Shown piece after piece: positions 35,863 through 45,042 of a stretch of DNA of 64,000 nt (the stretch's first letter is position 1; every line of letters starts with the position of its first letter). The stretch is taken from the NCBI RefSeq assembly GCF_018860705.1, contig NZ_JAHKQA010000047.1:186001-250000 (forward strand), read 5' to 3'. Origin of the DNA: Citreicella sp. C3M06. GTDB lineage: Bacteria > Pseudomonadota > Alphaproteobacteria > Rhodobacterales > Rhodobacteraceae. The translations under genes and the position numbers were made by a program. The notes beneath the pieces are model-generated. The model was not told the origin of the DNA, did not search any database, and worked only from the letters and a program-made list of their open reading frames with translations.

Positions 35863-38847
35863 TTACGCCGGCATGATCTTGCACAGGGTGGCCTTGGTTT
35901 CCTGCATCATGGTCACCGAGTCATAGCCATAGGTCTGTGCCGTGTTGGTGGATTCCCCCAACACGATGGGGTCGGCGCCTTCGGGGTAGTTGTCGCGCAG
36001 GTCCCGGCCTTCCATGTGACCGCCGAAGTGGAAGGGCATGAAGGCAACGCCCTCGCCCACCCGTTCGGTGACCATGGCCATGACCTGAATCCTGCCGCCC
36101 TCGGGGCCTTCGACCCAGACATTGGCCCCGTCGCGCACCCCAAGATTGTTGGCATCGCGCGGGTTGATCTCGATGAACATGTTCTGCTGAAGCTCGGCCA
36201 ACCACGGGTTGGACCGGGTTTCATCGCCGCCGCCCTCGTATTCGACCAGTCGGCCAGAGGTGAGGATGATCGGATAGTCCTTCGAGAAATCGTTCTTCTG
36301 GATCGACGCATACAGCGTCGGCACCCGCCAGAACGAGCGGTCGTCATAGGTGGGATAGTCTTCGACCAGATCGCGCCGGCTGGTATACAGCGGCTCGCGG
36401 TGCACTGGCACCGGATCGGGGAAGGTCCAGACCACGCAGCGGGCCTTGGCGTTGCCGTAAGGCGCGCAGCCATGCAGGATCGCAACGCGCTGGATGCCGC
36501 CCGAAAGGTCGGTCTTCCAGTTGACGCCGCCGATCTTGTCGGCCCAGTCCGACGGGTAGGGCCCGGTCTGCGATTGCTCGCCAAGCTCGGTGTCGGTCTC
36601 TGGGCGCGCCTCGAGATAGCCTGCGACATATTCGATCATGCCGCGCTCATAGGCGGTAAGATCCTTGTCCCAGCCAAGGTCGATCAGCATCTGCATGGTG
36701 AATTCGGGATACCCATCCTGAATTTCCGAGCCCACCGTGTAGGTGCCTTCGGCCAGCAGGTTTTCGCCGTCGCGCTCCACGCCAAAGCGGGCGCGGAACG
36801 GCAGGCCACCCTCGGCCACCGGCAGCGACAGATCATAGAGGTTGGCCGAGCCGGGATGGTTCATTTCCGGCGTGCCCCATGCGGGCCAGGGCATGCCGTA
36901 GAAATCGCCATCCGCCGGGCCACCATTGGCGCGCAGCGTGGTCTTGTCGAAGGTGTGCTGGTTCTGCATGTGCATCTTCATCCGCTCGGGGCTTTGCGCC
37001 GTATAGCCGATGGTCCACATGCCGCGGTTGAATTCGCGGGTGATGCTTTCGATGCTCGGAGTCTCGTCGTCCTCCATCTCGATGTTGCGCAGCATCCGGT
37101 CGGCAAAGCCGAACTTCTTGGCGAACTTCGTCATGATGATGTGGTCGGGCAGCGATTCAAACAGCGGCTCGACCACCTGCTCGCGCCATTGCAACGACCG
37201 GTTGGACGCGGTGACAGAGCCGCGCGTTTCGAACTGCGTCGAGGCCGGCAGCAGGTACACACCATCGGTGCGATCGTTCATCACGGCCGAAACGGTGGGG
37301 TGCGGATCGACCACGACCAGCAGGTCGAGCTTTTCCATCGCCGTCTTCATTTCCTTGAGACGGGTCTGCGAGTTCGGCGCGTGGCCCCAGAACACCATGG
37401 CGCGGGTGTTGTCGGGCTGCTCGATGTTCTCTTTCGCTTCCAGAACACCGTCGATCCAGCGCGACACGGTGATGCCCGACAGGCCCATCATGTCCTTGTC
37501 CTTGCCATCCTTGCCTTTCAGCGTGGCAAAGCGGCTCTTGAGCCAGTCGAGGTCTTCGTCCCAGACCCGCGCCCAATGCGCCCATGCGCCGGCGGTCAGG
37601 CCGTAATAGCCCGGCAGCGTGTCGGCCAGAACGCCAAGATCGGTCGCGCCCTGCACGTTGTCATGGCCGCGGAAGATGTTGGTGCCGCCGCCCGCGGTGC
37701 CCATGTTCCCCAGCGCCAGCTGAAGGATGCAATAGGCGCGGGTGTTATTGTTGCCGTTGGTGTGCTGCGTGCCACCCATGCACCAGATCAGTGTGCCGGG
37801 GCGGTTGTTGGCCAGCGTACGGGCGACGCGCTCAACTTGCGATTCCGGCACGCCGGTGACGCGCTCGACCTCGTCGGGGGTCCAGCGGGCGACCTCGGTG
37901 CGGATCTGATCCATGCCCCAGACGCGGGTGCGGATGAATTCTCGATCTTCCCAACCGTTTTCAAAGATGTGCCACAGGATCCCCCAGACCAGCGCCACGT
38001 CGCTGCCGGGCCGCATCCGCACATATTCGTCGGCATGGGCGGCGGTGCGGGTAAAGCGCGGATCGCAGACGATCAGCGGCGCGTTGTTCTGTTCCTTGGC
38101 CTTCAGCAGGTGCTGAAGCGACACCGGGTGCGCCTCGGCGGGGTTGCCCCCGATGATAAAGATCGACCGGCTCTTGTGGATGTCGTTGTAGCTGTTGGTC
38201 ATGGCGCCGTAGCCCCATGTGTTCGCAACGCCCGCAACCGTGGTCGAATGGCAGATCCGCGCCTGGTGGTCGACGTTGTTGGTGCCCCAGTAGGCGGCGA
38301 ACTTGCGGAACAGATAGGCCTGTTCGTTGCTGTGCTTGGCAGAGCCCAGCCAATAGACCGAATCCGGGCCGCTTTCCTCGCGGATCGACAGCATCTGGTC
38401 GCCGATCTCGTTGATGGCCTGATCCCAGCTGATGCGCTGCCATTCGCCCCCGACCTTCTTCATCGGGTATTTCAGGCGACGCTCGCCATGGGCATGTTCG
38501 CGCACCGATGCACCCTTGGCGCAATGGGCGCCAAGATTGAACGGGCTGTCCCAGCCGGGCTCTTGCCCGATCCAGACACCGCCCTGTACCTCGGCGATGA
38601 CCGTGCAGCCCACCGAACAATGGGTGCAGACGGATTTCTTGATCTCGATAGCGCCGGTGGCGGTGGCGGTGGCGGCGTTTGCCTGCTGCACCGTGCCGCC
38701 CGTCGCGGCGATGGCGGCAAGGCCGCCGATGGCCAGCCCCGAGCCACGCAGAAACGCGCGGCGATCGACCGAGGCATTGGCCACGTCAGACAGGAGTCCG
38801 GTCCGCTGGGGGCGTCTCGCAACCCCGTTGGTCTTTTTCCTCAACAT
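35863..38847 (-). CDS. fdhA: Formate dehydrogenase catalytic subunit, Cys form, Tat-exported
   Basis: 994 residues from the ATG at 38847 (GGGAG 8 bases upstream; a GTG three codons earlier is less likely). Tat signal DRRAFLRG at residues 28-35. Proximal [4Fe-4S] ligands Cys74, Cys77, Cys81 and Cys109. The active-site position is Cys199 in ARICHSTTVAGVANTWGYGAMTN, where E. coli FdnG has selenocysteine. The molybdopterin-binding domains and C-terminal dinucleotide-binding domain are complete. It oxidises formate to CO2 in the periplasm and feeds the quinone pool through fdhB and fdhC. Mo or W use cannot be told from sequence. Confidence 0.95.
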   Translation of the reverse strand: MLRKKTNGVARRPQRTGLLSDVANASVDRRAFLRGSGLAIGGLAAIAATGGTVQQANAATATATGAIEIKKSVCTHCSVGCTVIAEVQGGVWIGQEPGWDSPFNLGAHCAKGASVREHAHGERRLKYPMKKVGGEWQRISWDQAINEIGDQMLSIREESGPDSVYWLGSAKHSNEQAYLFRKFAAYWGTNNVDHQARICHSTTVAGVANTWGYGAMTNSYNDIHKSRSIFIIGGNPAEAHPVSLQHLLKAKEQNNAPLIVCDPRFTRTAAHADEYVRMRPGSDVALVWGILWHIFENGWEDREFIRTRVWGMDQIRTEVARWTPDEVERVTGVPESQVERVARTLANNRPGTLIWCMGGTQHTNGNNNTRAYCILQLALGNMGTAGGGTNIFRGHDNVQGATDLGVLADTLPGYYGLTAGAWAHWARVWDEDLDWLKSRFATLKGKDGKDKDMMGLSGITVSRWIDGVLEAKENIEQPDNTRAMVFWGHAPNSQTRLKEMKTAMEKLDLLVVVDPHPTVSAVMNDRTDGVYLLPASTQFETRGSVTASNRSLQWREQVVEPLFESLPDHIIMTKFAKKFGFADRMLRNIEMEDDETPSIESITREFNRGMWTIGYTAQSPERMKMHMQNQHTFDKTTLRANGGPADGDFYGMPWPAWGTPEMNHPGSANLYDLSLPVAEGGLPFRARFGVERDGENLLAEGTYTVGSEIQDGYPEFTMQMLIDLGWDKDLTAYERGMIEYVAGYLEARPETDTELGEQSQTGPYPSDWADKIGGVNWKTDLSGGIQRVAILHGCAPYGNAKARCVVWTFPDPVPVHREPLYTSRRDLVEDYPTYDDRSFWRVPTLYASIQKNDFSKDYPIILTSGRLVEYEGGGDETRSNPWLAELQQNMFIEINPRDANNLGVRDGANVWVEGPEGGRIQVMAMVTERVGEGVAFMPFHFGGHMEGRDLRDNYPEGADPIVLGESTNTAQTYGYDSVTMMQETKATLCKIMPA

Positions 38848-38982
38848 GGTTCTCACTCCCTGGTGGCAGGAACTGGGCCCTGCACCTTAGGTGGCTATTG
38901 GGTGGCGCGTGCAGTCGGGCGTTTCGCAACCAGTCGCAGCGTGCCGTGGTATCGAGGTCCGGCGAGGCCGGGCCTTCGGTCT

Positions 38983-39177
38983 TCAGAAACGCGCGGAGGC
39001 GTAATAGGCGCGGGTATGCGCCGTGTCCTGCATCTTGTCAGATGACAGGTCGGGTTCGGCCGGAGCGGCGTTCGCCTGCGATCCCGCAGTGGCCACGGCG
39101 ACGGCGGCAGCGGGCGCAACGGTGCCCGCGAGCTTGAGGAAATCGCGGCGGCTGTTGCCTTCGGTCTTTCCGGTCAT
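38983..39177 (-). CDS. Small Tat-signal protein of formate dehydrogenase operon (FdhX-like)
   Basis: 64 residues from the ATG at 39177, 8 bases after GGGGAGG (the TTG two codons earlier is disfavoured). A Tat motif SRRDFLKLAG lies at residues 8-17, then an Ala-rich hydrophobic stretch and a short polar tail with YYASARF. Such tiny Tat proteins regularly precede fdhA in this type of operon and are thought to help export or assembly. It lies 135 bp before the fdhA start. Confidence 0.8.
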   Translation of the reverse strand: MTGKTEGNSRRDFLKLAGTVAPAAAVAVATAGSQANAAPAEPDLSSDKMQDTAHTRAYYASARF

Positions 39178-39241
39178 GTGCAAGTCCTCCCCTGTTGGTT
39201 CCTTGCGGCAATGGCGCGCATGCGCCGGGTATGCGCGCGGC

Positions 39242-39850
39242 TCACGCTGCGCTCATTCGAAATGCTTCGGCCTCGATCTGCATGAAGCAGCGGCCCACGG
39301 TGCCCACGGGCACGTAGAACACCGAGCCCTTGGCGGCCTCGAGATCGGCAAAGAAATGCCCGGCCCAAGGCGCGATATGCTTGTTGAAAAACGTCCTTTG
39401 CTGATCGAGGCTGGCGGGGGCGCCAAAGCGGCCCACGATCATCGCGCCCATCATCTCCATCAGCGAGGCGATGTTGTCTTCGGGTTCGAACACGTTGTCG
39501 GCCCGCGCCAGCCCCCGCGCCGCCATATCCTGACGCAGCGCCGCCAGCGGCTTTTCGTTCAGGAACCCGGTCAGGTAATAGCTGGCATAGGGCAGCAGCT
39601 CGCCGCGCCCCAGCCCGATGAACAGGCGGTTGAATTCGCTTTGCACCGTGGCGGGGCGGGTCAGGCGCGCCAGCTTGGCCAGCGTCGCAATGCCCTGCCC
39701 CAGATCGCTGGCATCGCCGCTCAGCGTTGCGGTCTGGTCAAGCAACATGCGATCGGGCGGGCCGCTCAGCAGCAGGCCAAGGAAATTGTAGAGATCCGCG
39801 CGCAGGCGGTCTTCTTCGGCGATGCGGGGGGTCTGGGCCGGTTCGGTCAT
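39242..39850 (-). CDS. TorD/DmsD-family molybdoenzyme chaperone
   Basis: 202 residues, all helical in pattern. Family marks: RADLYNFLGLLLSGPPD at the N-terminus, EFNRLFIGLGRGELLPYASYYLTGFLNEKPL in the middle (the TorD E.xRLF..xxxxxPY.S block), EPEDNIASLMEMM and FFNKHIAPWAGHFFADLE. TorD chaperones bind the Tat signal and apo-enzyme while the molybdenum cofactor is inserted. Its start overlaps the DUF3306 stop by 4 bp. Expected client: FdhA. Confidence 0.9.
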   Translation of the reverse strand: MTEPAQTPRIAEEDRLRADLYNFLGLLLSGPPDRMLLDQTATLSGDASDLGQGIATLAKLARLTRPATVQSEFNRLFIGLGRGELLPYASYYLTGFLNEKPLAALRQDMAARGLARADNVFEPEDNIASLMEMMGAMIVGRFGAPASLDQQRTFFNKHIAPWAGHFFADLEAAKGSVFYVPVGTVGRCFMQIEAEAFRMSAA

Positions 39851-40401
39851 GCGGTGCCCTCTGTGTCGAACTGAAATGTCATCCGGCGCAGCCGGGGCGG
39901 GGCGAGGGCGTCGTCTTCGACGGGTTCAAACTCGGGCAGCGCGGCGGTCTGGATCGGCGGTTCGGGCGGGGTCGGATCATCTTCGATCTCTGGCTCTGGC
40001 TCGGGCAGCTTTTCGGCCACCTCGACCACCCGCTCGGCAAAGCCGCGACCGACCTGATAAAGCGTCGCGATCCCGTCCTTCACCACGGCGGCGTCGGTGA
40101 AATCGTCCTCGTAATCGTTCAGCCCATCAAGGCAGGCCAGCACCGGGTTGCTGCGCCACAGCGCCCGAAGCGCCCGCCGCTTGAGCCGCTGCGGCAGTTG
40201 CGCCGCCAGAAAGCGCCGCAGCTCTTCGCCGCCCACCAGCGTTTCGGGCTCGGGCAGGCCCAGCTCGGCCAGCAGCTCTTCATCGCTGCGCTCTGCCAGC
40301 GCCGCCTCGGTTTCAGCCTGCGCGCGGGCGGCCTGCGCCTGTGCCTCGGCCTGCTCTTCGGCGGCAACCGCCGCGCGCCGGTTTGTCCAGAAGCCGCTCA
40401 T
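39847..40401 (-). CDS. DUF3306 protein of formate dehydrogenase cluster
   Basis: 184 residues. Begins SGFWTNRRAAVAAEE, then a charged Ala/Glu/Gln-rich helical stretch, a conserved core with LKRRALRALWRSNPVLACLDGLNDYEDDFTD (the DUF3306 signature) and an acidic Pro-rich tail. DUF3306 genes accompany DUF3305 and fdh genes in many proteobacteria; the role is unknown, perhaps in enzyme maturation. It overlaps both neighbours by 4 bp. Confidence 0.85.
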   Translation of the reverse strand: MSGFWTNRRAAVAAEEQAEAQAQAARAQAETEAALAERSDEELLAELGLPEPETLVGGEELRRFLAAQLPQRLKRRALRALWRSNPVLACLDGLNDYEDDFTDAAVVKDGIATLYQVGRGFAERVVEVAEKLPEPEPEIEDDPTPPEPPIQTAALPEFEPVEDDALAPPRLRRMTFQFDTEGTA

Positions 40402-40964
40402 GACAGCCGCCGTTTCTGCAAGCTTGGCGAGGCGTAGACATCGCCCAGCCCACCGATCCGCGGATCGCCGATGCCATCCTCGACCTTGTCGATCCGGTCG
40501 CGGTGACGGCGGCGCTTGATGAATTCCTCATCCTCGTGGAAGCGCTCGACGAAATCGCGCACCCAAGCCTCGAGCCCCGGAGTCATCGCCACCTTTTCCA
40601 CCAGCTCTTCGCCAGTGTCACAGTAATCCTGCGCCTCATAGGGCGAGGCGGTGATCAGCAGCAGCTCGAACGGTTTATCCGGGTCGGGCATCGCGCGCAT
40701 CACCACGTAGACGCAGGGCACCTGCGCGCCAAGCCCATGCACATAGGCTTCGGTTTCGGCGCCGAACAGTTCCAGCGTCACGGTGCCGGCGTGAAATTCC
40801 ACCACCTCGCCGTCGCGGCGCAGCTCGCGCCAATCGGCCTCCGCTGCGCCGGGCAGGATCGCGGTGGCCTTCCAGCTGTGCTTGGCCCAACGGGTAACGC
40901 CCGGCTGTCGTTTGACCACGACGCCGATGGGCATGTTCCGGTAGGGGCGATCTGGATCGGTCAC
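40398..40964 (-). CDS. DUF3305 protein, GTG start
   Basis: 188 residues from the GTG at 40964, chosen because AAGGAG lies 5 bases upstream; the in-frame ATG at 41021 has no ribosome-binding site. The DUF3305 core includes MPIGVVVKRQPGVTRWAKHSWKA and VTLELFGAETEAYVHGL, followed by PSVYVVMR-like and TASPYEAQDY segments. First gene of the leftward fdh operon. Function unknown; always met with DUF3306 and a formate dehydrogenase in the clusters I know. Confidence 0.85.
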   Translation of the reverse strand: MTDPDRPYRNMPIGVVVKRQPGVTRWAKHSWKATAILPGAAEADWRELRRDGEVVEFHAGTVTLELFGAETEAYVHGLGAQVPCVYVVMRAMPDPDKPFELLLITASPYEAQDYCDTGEELVEKVAMTPGLEAWVRDFVERFHEDEEFIKRRRHRDRIDKVEDGIGDPRIGGLGDVYASPSLQKRRLS

Positions 40965-41306
40965 GGCATCTCCTTGCTCAGTGCCCAAATTGAAGGCTTT
41001 GACGACACCGCGAAAGGGCAATTAGCGCTCAGCTGTGAAATTTCCTTGACGGACGGACGATCTGGGCAGACTTGCGCACCCCGCGCGCGCCTGAGGGACA
41101 TTTTGTCCATCTTGAGTATTTTTGTCTGAATACGATGGCATACCGCCCACGCAAAAGCGACTTGCGAATCACCCTGATTCGGGGCCTTCCGGTGCTGTTG
41201 CGCGATCCTGCGAAGCCGGTTGCCCAAGCTTGGACAATCAGCCTAGCCTGCGCACAGACCACAGCCGAACGGGGCCAGAAACAGGCCTCAGCCAAGGGGA
41301 AAAGAC
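40965..41306. promoter_or_regulatory. Divergent promoter region of the two fdh operons
   Basis: 342 bases between the DUF3305 and ferredoxin-like genes with no gene. It holds GGACATTTTGTCC (41096-41108), a 13-base palindrome, and a GTATT...AATAC inverted repeat (41116-41133). No clear sigma54 -24/-12 element is visible, in line with a regulator that lacks GAFTGA. Confidence 0.55.
41096..41108. promoter_or_regulatory. Palindrome GGACATTTTGTCC, candidate operator
   Basis: Perfect 5-bp arms around a 3-base centre in the divergent fdh control region. A possible site for the NtrC-like regulator of the operon; untested. Confidence 0.45.
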
Positions 41307-43253
41307 ATGGCCAAGACGTTGATTACATGCGATTGTCTGGGCAGCCAGAGCATCGACGCCGCAGCGCTTGCGCAGGCCACCGGGCTGGATGTGCGCCCCC
41401 CCTGTTCGGCGCTCTGCACCAGCCAGATCGACCGCGCCGCCAAGGCGCTGAGCGGCGAGTCGGGCGAGGACGTGGTGCTCTGCTGCACCCAGGAAAGCCG
41501 CCGGTTCGAAGATCTGGCCGAAGATCTTGGCCTCGCCTTTCCTGCCCTTCTTGACCTGCGCGATCGGGCCGGATGGTCCGCCGATCCCGCGCCGAAACTG
41601 GCCAAAATGTCCGCCCTCGCCGCCGAGGCCCTGCTGCCCGCGCCGATGGGGCGGATGATGGATGTCACCTCGCACGGGGCCTGCCTTGTGCTGGGCGCGC
41701 CCGAGGATGCGCTGCCCGCCGCAGATCAGCTGAGCGATTTCCTTGCGGTGACGGTGCTGCTGGACAGCGGCGCCGAGATCCCCGACGCCCCCGGTTACGA
41801 CGTGATCACCGGCACGCTGCGCCGCGCCACCGGGGCGCTTGGCGCCTTCGACATTGCCATAGACGCGCTGCAAACCGTCGAGCCGGGCGGGCGCACCCCG
41901 ACCCTGACCGCCCCAAAAGATGGGGCGCGCAGCCAATGCGATGTCATTGTCGATCTGCGCCGCGCGCCGCCGCTGTTCCCGGCGCATGAAAAGCGCGAAG
42001 GCTACCTGCGCGCCGATCCCGGTCGCCCGGCAGCGGTGAGCGCGGCGGTGCTGGCGGCCTCGCATCTTGTCGGCACCTTCGAAAAGCCGCTGTATATCCG
42101 CGCCGATCCGCTGCTTTGCGCCCATTCGCGCGCCGGGCAGACCGGCTGCACCCGTTGTCTTGATCTGTGCCCCACCGGCGCGATCACCCCGGACGGCGAT
42201 CACGTCACCATCGATCCGCTGATCTGCGCCGGCTGCGGCGCGTGTTCCTCGGCCTGCCCGTCAGGCGCGGTCAGCTACGATGCGCCGCCCGTCGATCTGA
42301 CGCTGCGCCGGGTGCAGACGCTGGCCAGCGCCTATCTGGAGGCGGGCGGCGTGGCCCCCCGCCTGCTGGTGCATGATGCCCACGGCGCCGAGATGATCCG
42401 GCTGGCAGCGCGCCACGGGCGCGGCCTGCCCGCCGATGTGATCCCGATGGAGCTGCCGGTCATCGGTGCCTTTGGTCATGCCGAGGCGCTGGCCGCGCGG
42501 GCCGCCGGGTTCGCCGCGGTGACGCTGCTGCCGGGGCCGGGGGCCGACCGCGACGCGCTCGCGGCGCAAACCGCGCTGGCCAGCGCCATGACCGGCGGCA
42601 TCGACATCCTCGACACCCCGGACCCCGACGCGCTGAGCGATGCGCTCTACGCCGCAGAGCCCCCGGCCCCGAGCCATGCCCCGGTGCGCCCGATGGGCAG
42701 CCGCCGTCAGGTTGCGCGGCAAGCCGCCCGCGCCCTGAACCCCGAAGGCGGCACACTGCCGCTGCCCACGGGCGCGCCCTATGGCGCGGTGCTGGTGGAT
42801 ACCGACGCCTGCACCCTGTGCCTGTCTTGCGTCTCGCTGTGCCCGTCGGGCGCGCTGCTCGACAATCCCGATCTGCCGCAGCTGCGCTTTCAGGAAGACG
42901 CCTGCCTGCAATGCGGCCTGTGCGCCACCATCTGCCCCGAGGACGCCATCACCCTCGACCCCCGCATGAACCTCGACCCCAGCGCCCTGTCGCAAGAGGT
43001 GCTGAACGAGGAAGAGCCGTTTGCCTGCGTCGAATGCGGCACGCTGTTCGGGGTGAAATCCACCATCGATCGCATCACCGACAAGCTGCGCGACCACGCC
43101 ATGTTCGACGGAGACAAGCTGCGGATGATCCAGATGTGCGATGACTGCCGCGTCAATGCGCAGTATCACAGCGCCGGCAACCCGCTCGCCGGGCGCGAAC
43201 GCCCGCGCCCGCGCACCACCGACGACTACCTGTCCAAGCGCCGCGACCACTGA
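41307..43253 (+). CDS. Multi-cluster Fe-S protein of formate dehydrogenase cluster
   Basis: 648 residues. N-terminus with Cys-rich CDCLG, PPCSALC and LCCTQES; a first pair of [4Fe-4S] motifs at about 270-310 (CTRCLDLCPTGAI and CAGCGACSSACPSG); a second pair at about 507-545 (CTLCLSCVSLCP and CLQCGLCATICPED); and C-terminal CVECG...MCDDC that may hold a further metal. No membrane segment or signal is visible, so it is cytoplasmic. Such large ferredoxin-like proteins accompany fdh operons and may carry electrons for or to assembly. First gene of the rightward operon. Confidence 0.85.
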   Translation: MAKTLITCDCLGSQSIDAAALAQATGLDVRPPCSALCTSQIDRAAKALSGESGEDVVLCCTQESRRFEDLAEDLGLAFPALLDLRDRAGWSADPAPKLAKMSALAAEALLPAPMGRMMDVTSHGACLVLGAPEDALPAADQLSDFLAVTVLLDSGAEIPDAPGYDVITGTLRRATGALGAFDIAIDALQTVEPGGRTPTLTAPKDGARSQCDVIVDLRRAPPLFPAHEKREGYLRADPGRPAAVSAAVLAASHLVGTFEKPLYIRADPLLCAHSRAGQTGCTRCLDLCPTGAITPDGDHVTIDPLICAGCGACSSACPSGAVSYDAPPVDLTLRRVQTLASAYLEAGGVAPRLLVHDAHGAEMIRLAARHGRGLPADVIPMELPVIGAFGHAEALAARAAGFAAVTLLPGPGADRDALAAQTALASAMTGGIDILDTPDPDALSDALYAAEPPAPSHAPVRPMGSRRQVARQAARALNPEGGTLPLPTGAPYGAVLVDTDACTLCLSCVSLCPSGALLDNPDLPQLRFQEDACLQCGLCATICPEDAITLDPRMNLDPSALSQEVLNEEEPFACVECGTLFGVKSTIDRITDKLRDHAMFDGDKLRMIQMCDDCRVNAQYHSAGNPLAGRERPRPRTTDDYLSKRRDH

Positions 43254-43267
43254 CCTCAGGAGACCCC

Positions 43268-44341
43268 ATGACCGACGCCCCCACCCGCGACGCCATCCTT
43301 GCCGCGCTGAAAACCATCGACGACCCGGTGGCAGGCGGCGACATCGTTGCCAGCGGCGCGATGCGGGCGCTGAATGTTTCGGGCGGCGCGGTGCGCTTCG
43401 TGCTTGAAATCGCGCCCCGGCACGCCGCCGCCTATGACACCGCCAAGACACGCGCCGAAGAGGTGCTGCGCGCCCTGCCCGGCGTTGCCTCTGTGTCGAT
43501 CGTGATGACCGGCCACACCGAAAAGGCGCCGCCGCCCGATCTCAAGCCCCAGCGCGCCGCCGCCCCCAAGGGCCCGCAAAAGGTGCCCGGAATCGACCGC
43601 ATCCTTGCCATTGCCAGCGGCAAGGGCGGCGTCGGCAAATCCACCGTCTCGGCCAATCTTGCCGTGGCGCTGGCGATGATGGGGCGGCGCGTCGGGCTGC
43701 TCGATGCGGATGTCTACGGGCCAAGCCAGCCGCGGATGCTGGGCGTGTCGGGGCGGCCCGCGAGCCCCGATGGCAAGACCATCCTGCCGATGCGCAACCA
43801 CGGCGTGACGATGATGTCGATCGGCCTGATGACCAATGACGATCAGGCGGTGGTCTGGCGCGGCCCGATGCTGATGGGCGCGCTGCAACAGATGCTCTCG
43901 CAGGTGCAATGGGGGGCGCTTGACGTACTGATCGTCGATCTGCCGCCCGGCACTGGCGATGTGCAGATGACGCTGGCGCAAAAGGCGCAGGTCGACGGCG
44001 CGGTGATCGTGTCGACCCCGCAGGACGTGGCGCTGATCGACGCGCGCAAGGGCATCGACATGTTCCAGCAATTGCACGTGCCCATCGTCGGCATGATCGA
44101 GAACATGAGCACCCATGTCTGTTCCGCTTGCGGCCACGAGGAACATGTCTTTGGCCATGGCGGCGTCGCTGCCGAAGCGGCCAAGCTGGGCGTGCCGCTG
44201 CTGGCCGAGGTGCCGCTGGATCTGCAGATCCGGCTGGCCTCTGACGGCGGCGCACCCATCGCCATCAGCCAGCCCGACAGCCCGCAGGCGCAGGCGTTTC
44301 ACACCATCGCGCGCGATCTGGTGGCGCGGGGGGTCGCATGA
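43268..44341 (+). CDS. Mrp/ApbC-family Fe-S cluster carrier ATPase
   Basis: 357 residues. An N-terminal MIP18-like domain (about 1-85, DDPVAGGDIVASG) is followed by a deviant Walker A SGKGGVGKST (about 117-126), LLDADVYGPSQPRML and LIVDLPPGTGD. The C-terminal Cys pair in STHVCSACGHEEHVFG is expected to bind a bridging [4Fe-4S]. Mrp/ApbC proteins transfer clusters to apoproteins; in this operon the likely client is the formate dehydrogenase or its ferredoxin-like partner. The stop overlaps the next start (ATGA). Confidence 0.93.
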   Translation: MTDAPTRDAILAALKTIDDPVAGGDIVASGAMRALNVSGGAVRFVLEIAPRHAAAYDTAKTRAEEVLRALPGVASVSIVMTGHTEKAPPPDLKPQRAAAPKGPQKVPGIDRILAIASGKGGVGKSTVSANLAVALAMMGRRVGLLDADVYGPSQPRMLGVSGRPASPDGKTILPMRNHGVTMMSIGLMTNDDQAVVWRGPMLMGALQQMLSQVQWGALDVLIVDLPPGTGDVQMTLAQKAQVDGAVIVSTPQDVALIDARKGIDMFQQLHVPIVGMIENMSTHVCSACGHEEHVFGHGGVAAEAAKLGVPLLAEVPLDLQIRLASDGGAPIAISQPDSPQAQAFHTIARDLVARGVA

Positions 44342-45042
44342 GCACGCTGAGCTTTCCGCCGCTGATGTATGGCGAAGAGGTGAGCGCGGATGCCTTTTCC
44401 CATGCCTGCATGAAGGCGACCATGGGCTGCGATGCGGGCATGATCGCCCATGCCTTTGCCCCCAACCGGATGGAGGCGGCGCTGGTCTTTGCCCCCGAGG
44501 TGCCGTTGCGCCGCGCCATGGCGATGCTGCCGCTCTGCGGGGTCGGCTTTCAGAACGCGCTTGGCGCGCTGGCCCCACCCGAGGTGGCGGTGCATCTGGG
44601 CTGGGATGGCACGCTGTATCTGAACGGCGCGCGCTGCGGCGGGTTTCGCGCCATGGCCTCGGGGACAGACCCCGAGGTGGTGCCCGACTGGCTGGTCATC
44701 GGCGTCGCCCTGCCGCTCTGGCCTGAAACCGACCGCCCCGGCGACACGCCCGATCAGACGACGCTGTACGGCGAAGGCTGCCCCGACGTGATGCCGCCGC
44801 AGCTGGTCGAGGCCTGGGCGCGCCACACGCTGCACCATCTCAACAGCTGGGAACAGGACGGCCCGCGCGCGCTGCATGCCGATTGGCGCGGCCTTGCGCA
44901 ATCGCTCGGCGAAGACATCACCCAAGGCGCGGCCAGCGGCACTTTTGTCGGCGTCGATGAAGATTTCGGGATGCTGCTGCGCGATGCCGACGGCGACACC
45001 CGCCTGATCCCCCTCACCACCCTGCTGGAGACCGCCTCATGA
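44338..45042 (+). CDS. Biotin/lipoate protein ligase-like protein
   Basis: 234 residues of the BPL_LplA_LipB fold, with PEVPLRRAMAMLPLCGVG and HLGWDGTLYLNGARCGGFRA (the ligase GxxxNG-type loop) followed by a short C-terminal domain (DUF4444-like, from about 180: GEDITQGAASGTFVGVDEDFGMLLRD). Genes of this kind often sit in fdh/Mrp operons. The modified protein is unknown. It overlaps both neighbours by 4 bp. Confidence 0.75.
   Translation: MSTLSFPPLMYGEEVSADAFSHACMKATMGCDAGMIAHAFAPNRMEAALVFAPEVPLRRAMAMLPLCGVGFQNALGALAPPEVAVHLGWDGTLYLNGARCGGFRAMASGTDPEVVPDWLVIGVALPLWPETDRPGDTPDQTTLYGEGCPDVMPPQLVEAWARHTLHHLNSWEQDGPRALHADWRGLAQSLGEDITQGAASGTFVGVDEDFGMLLRDADGDTRLIPLTTLLETAS

Noticed and set aside
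35533-39045. A 1170-codon rightward open frame opposite fdhA and fdhB
   Set aside because: It is the shadow of well-conserved genes on the other strand; very GC-rich codon use leaves long antisense frames open. The composition is His/Gly/Arg-heavy and no family motif is seen.
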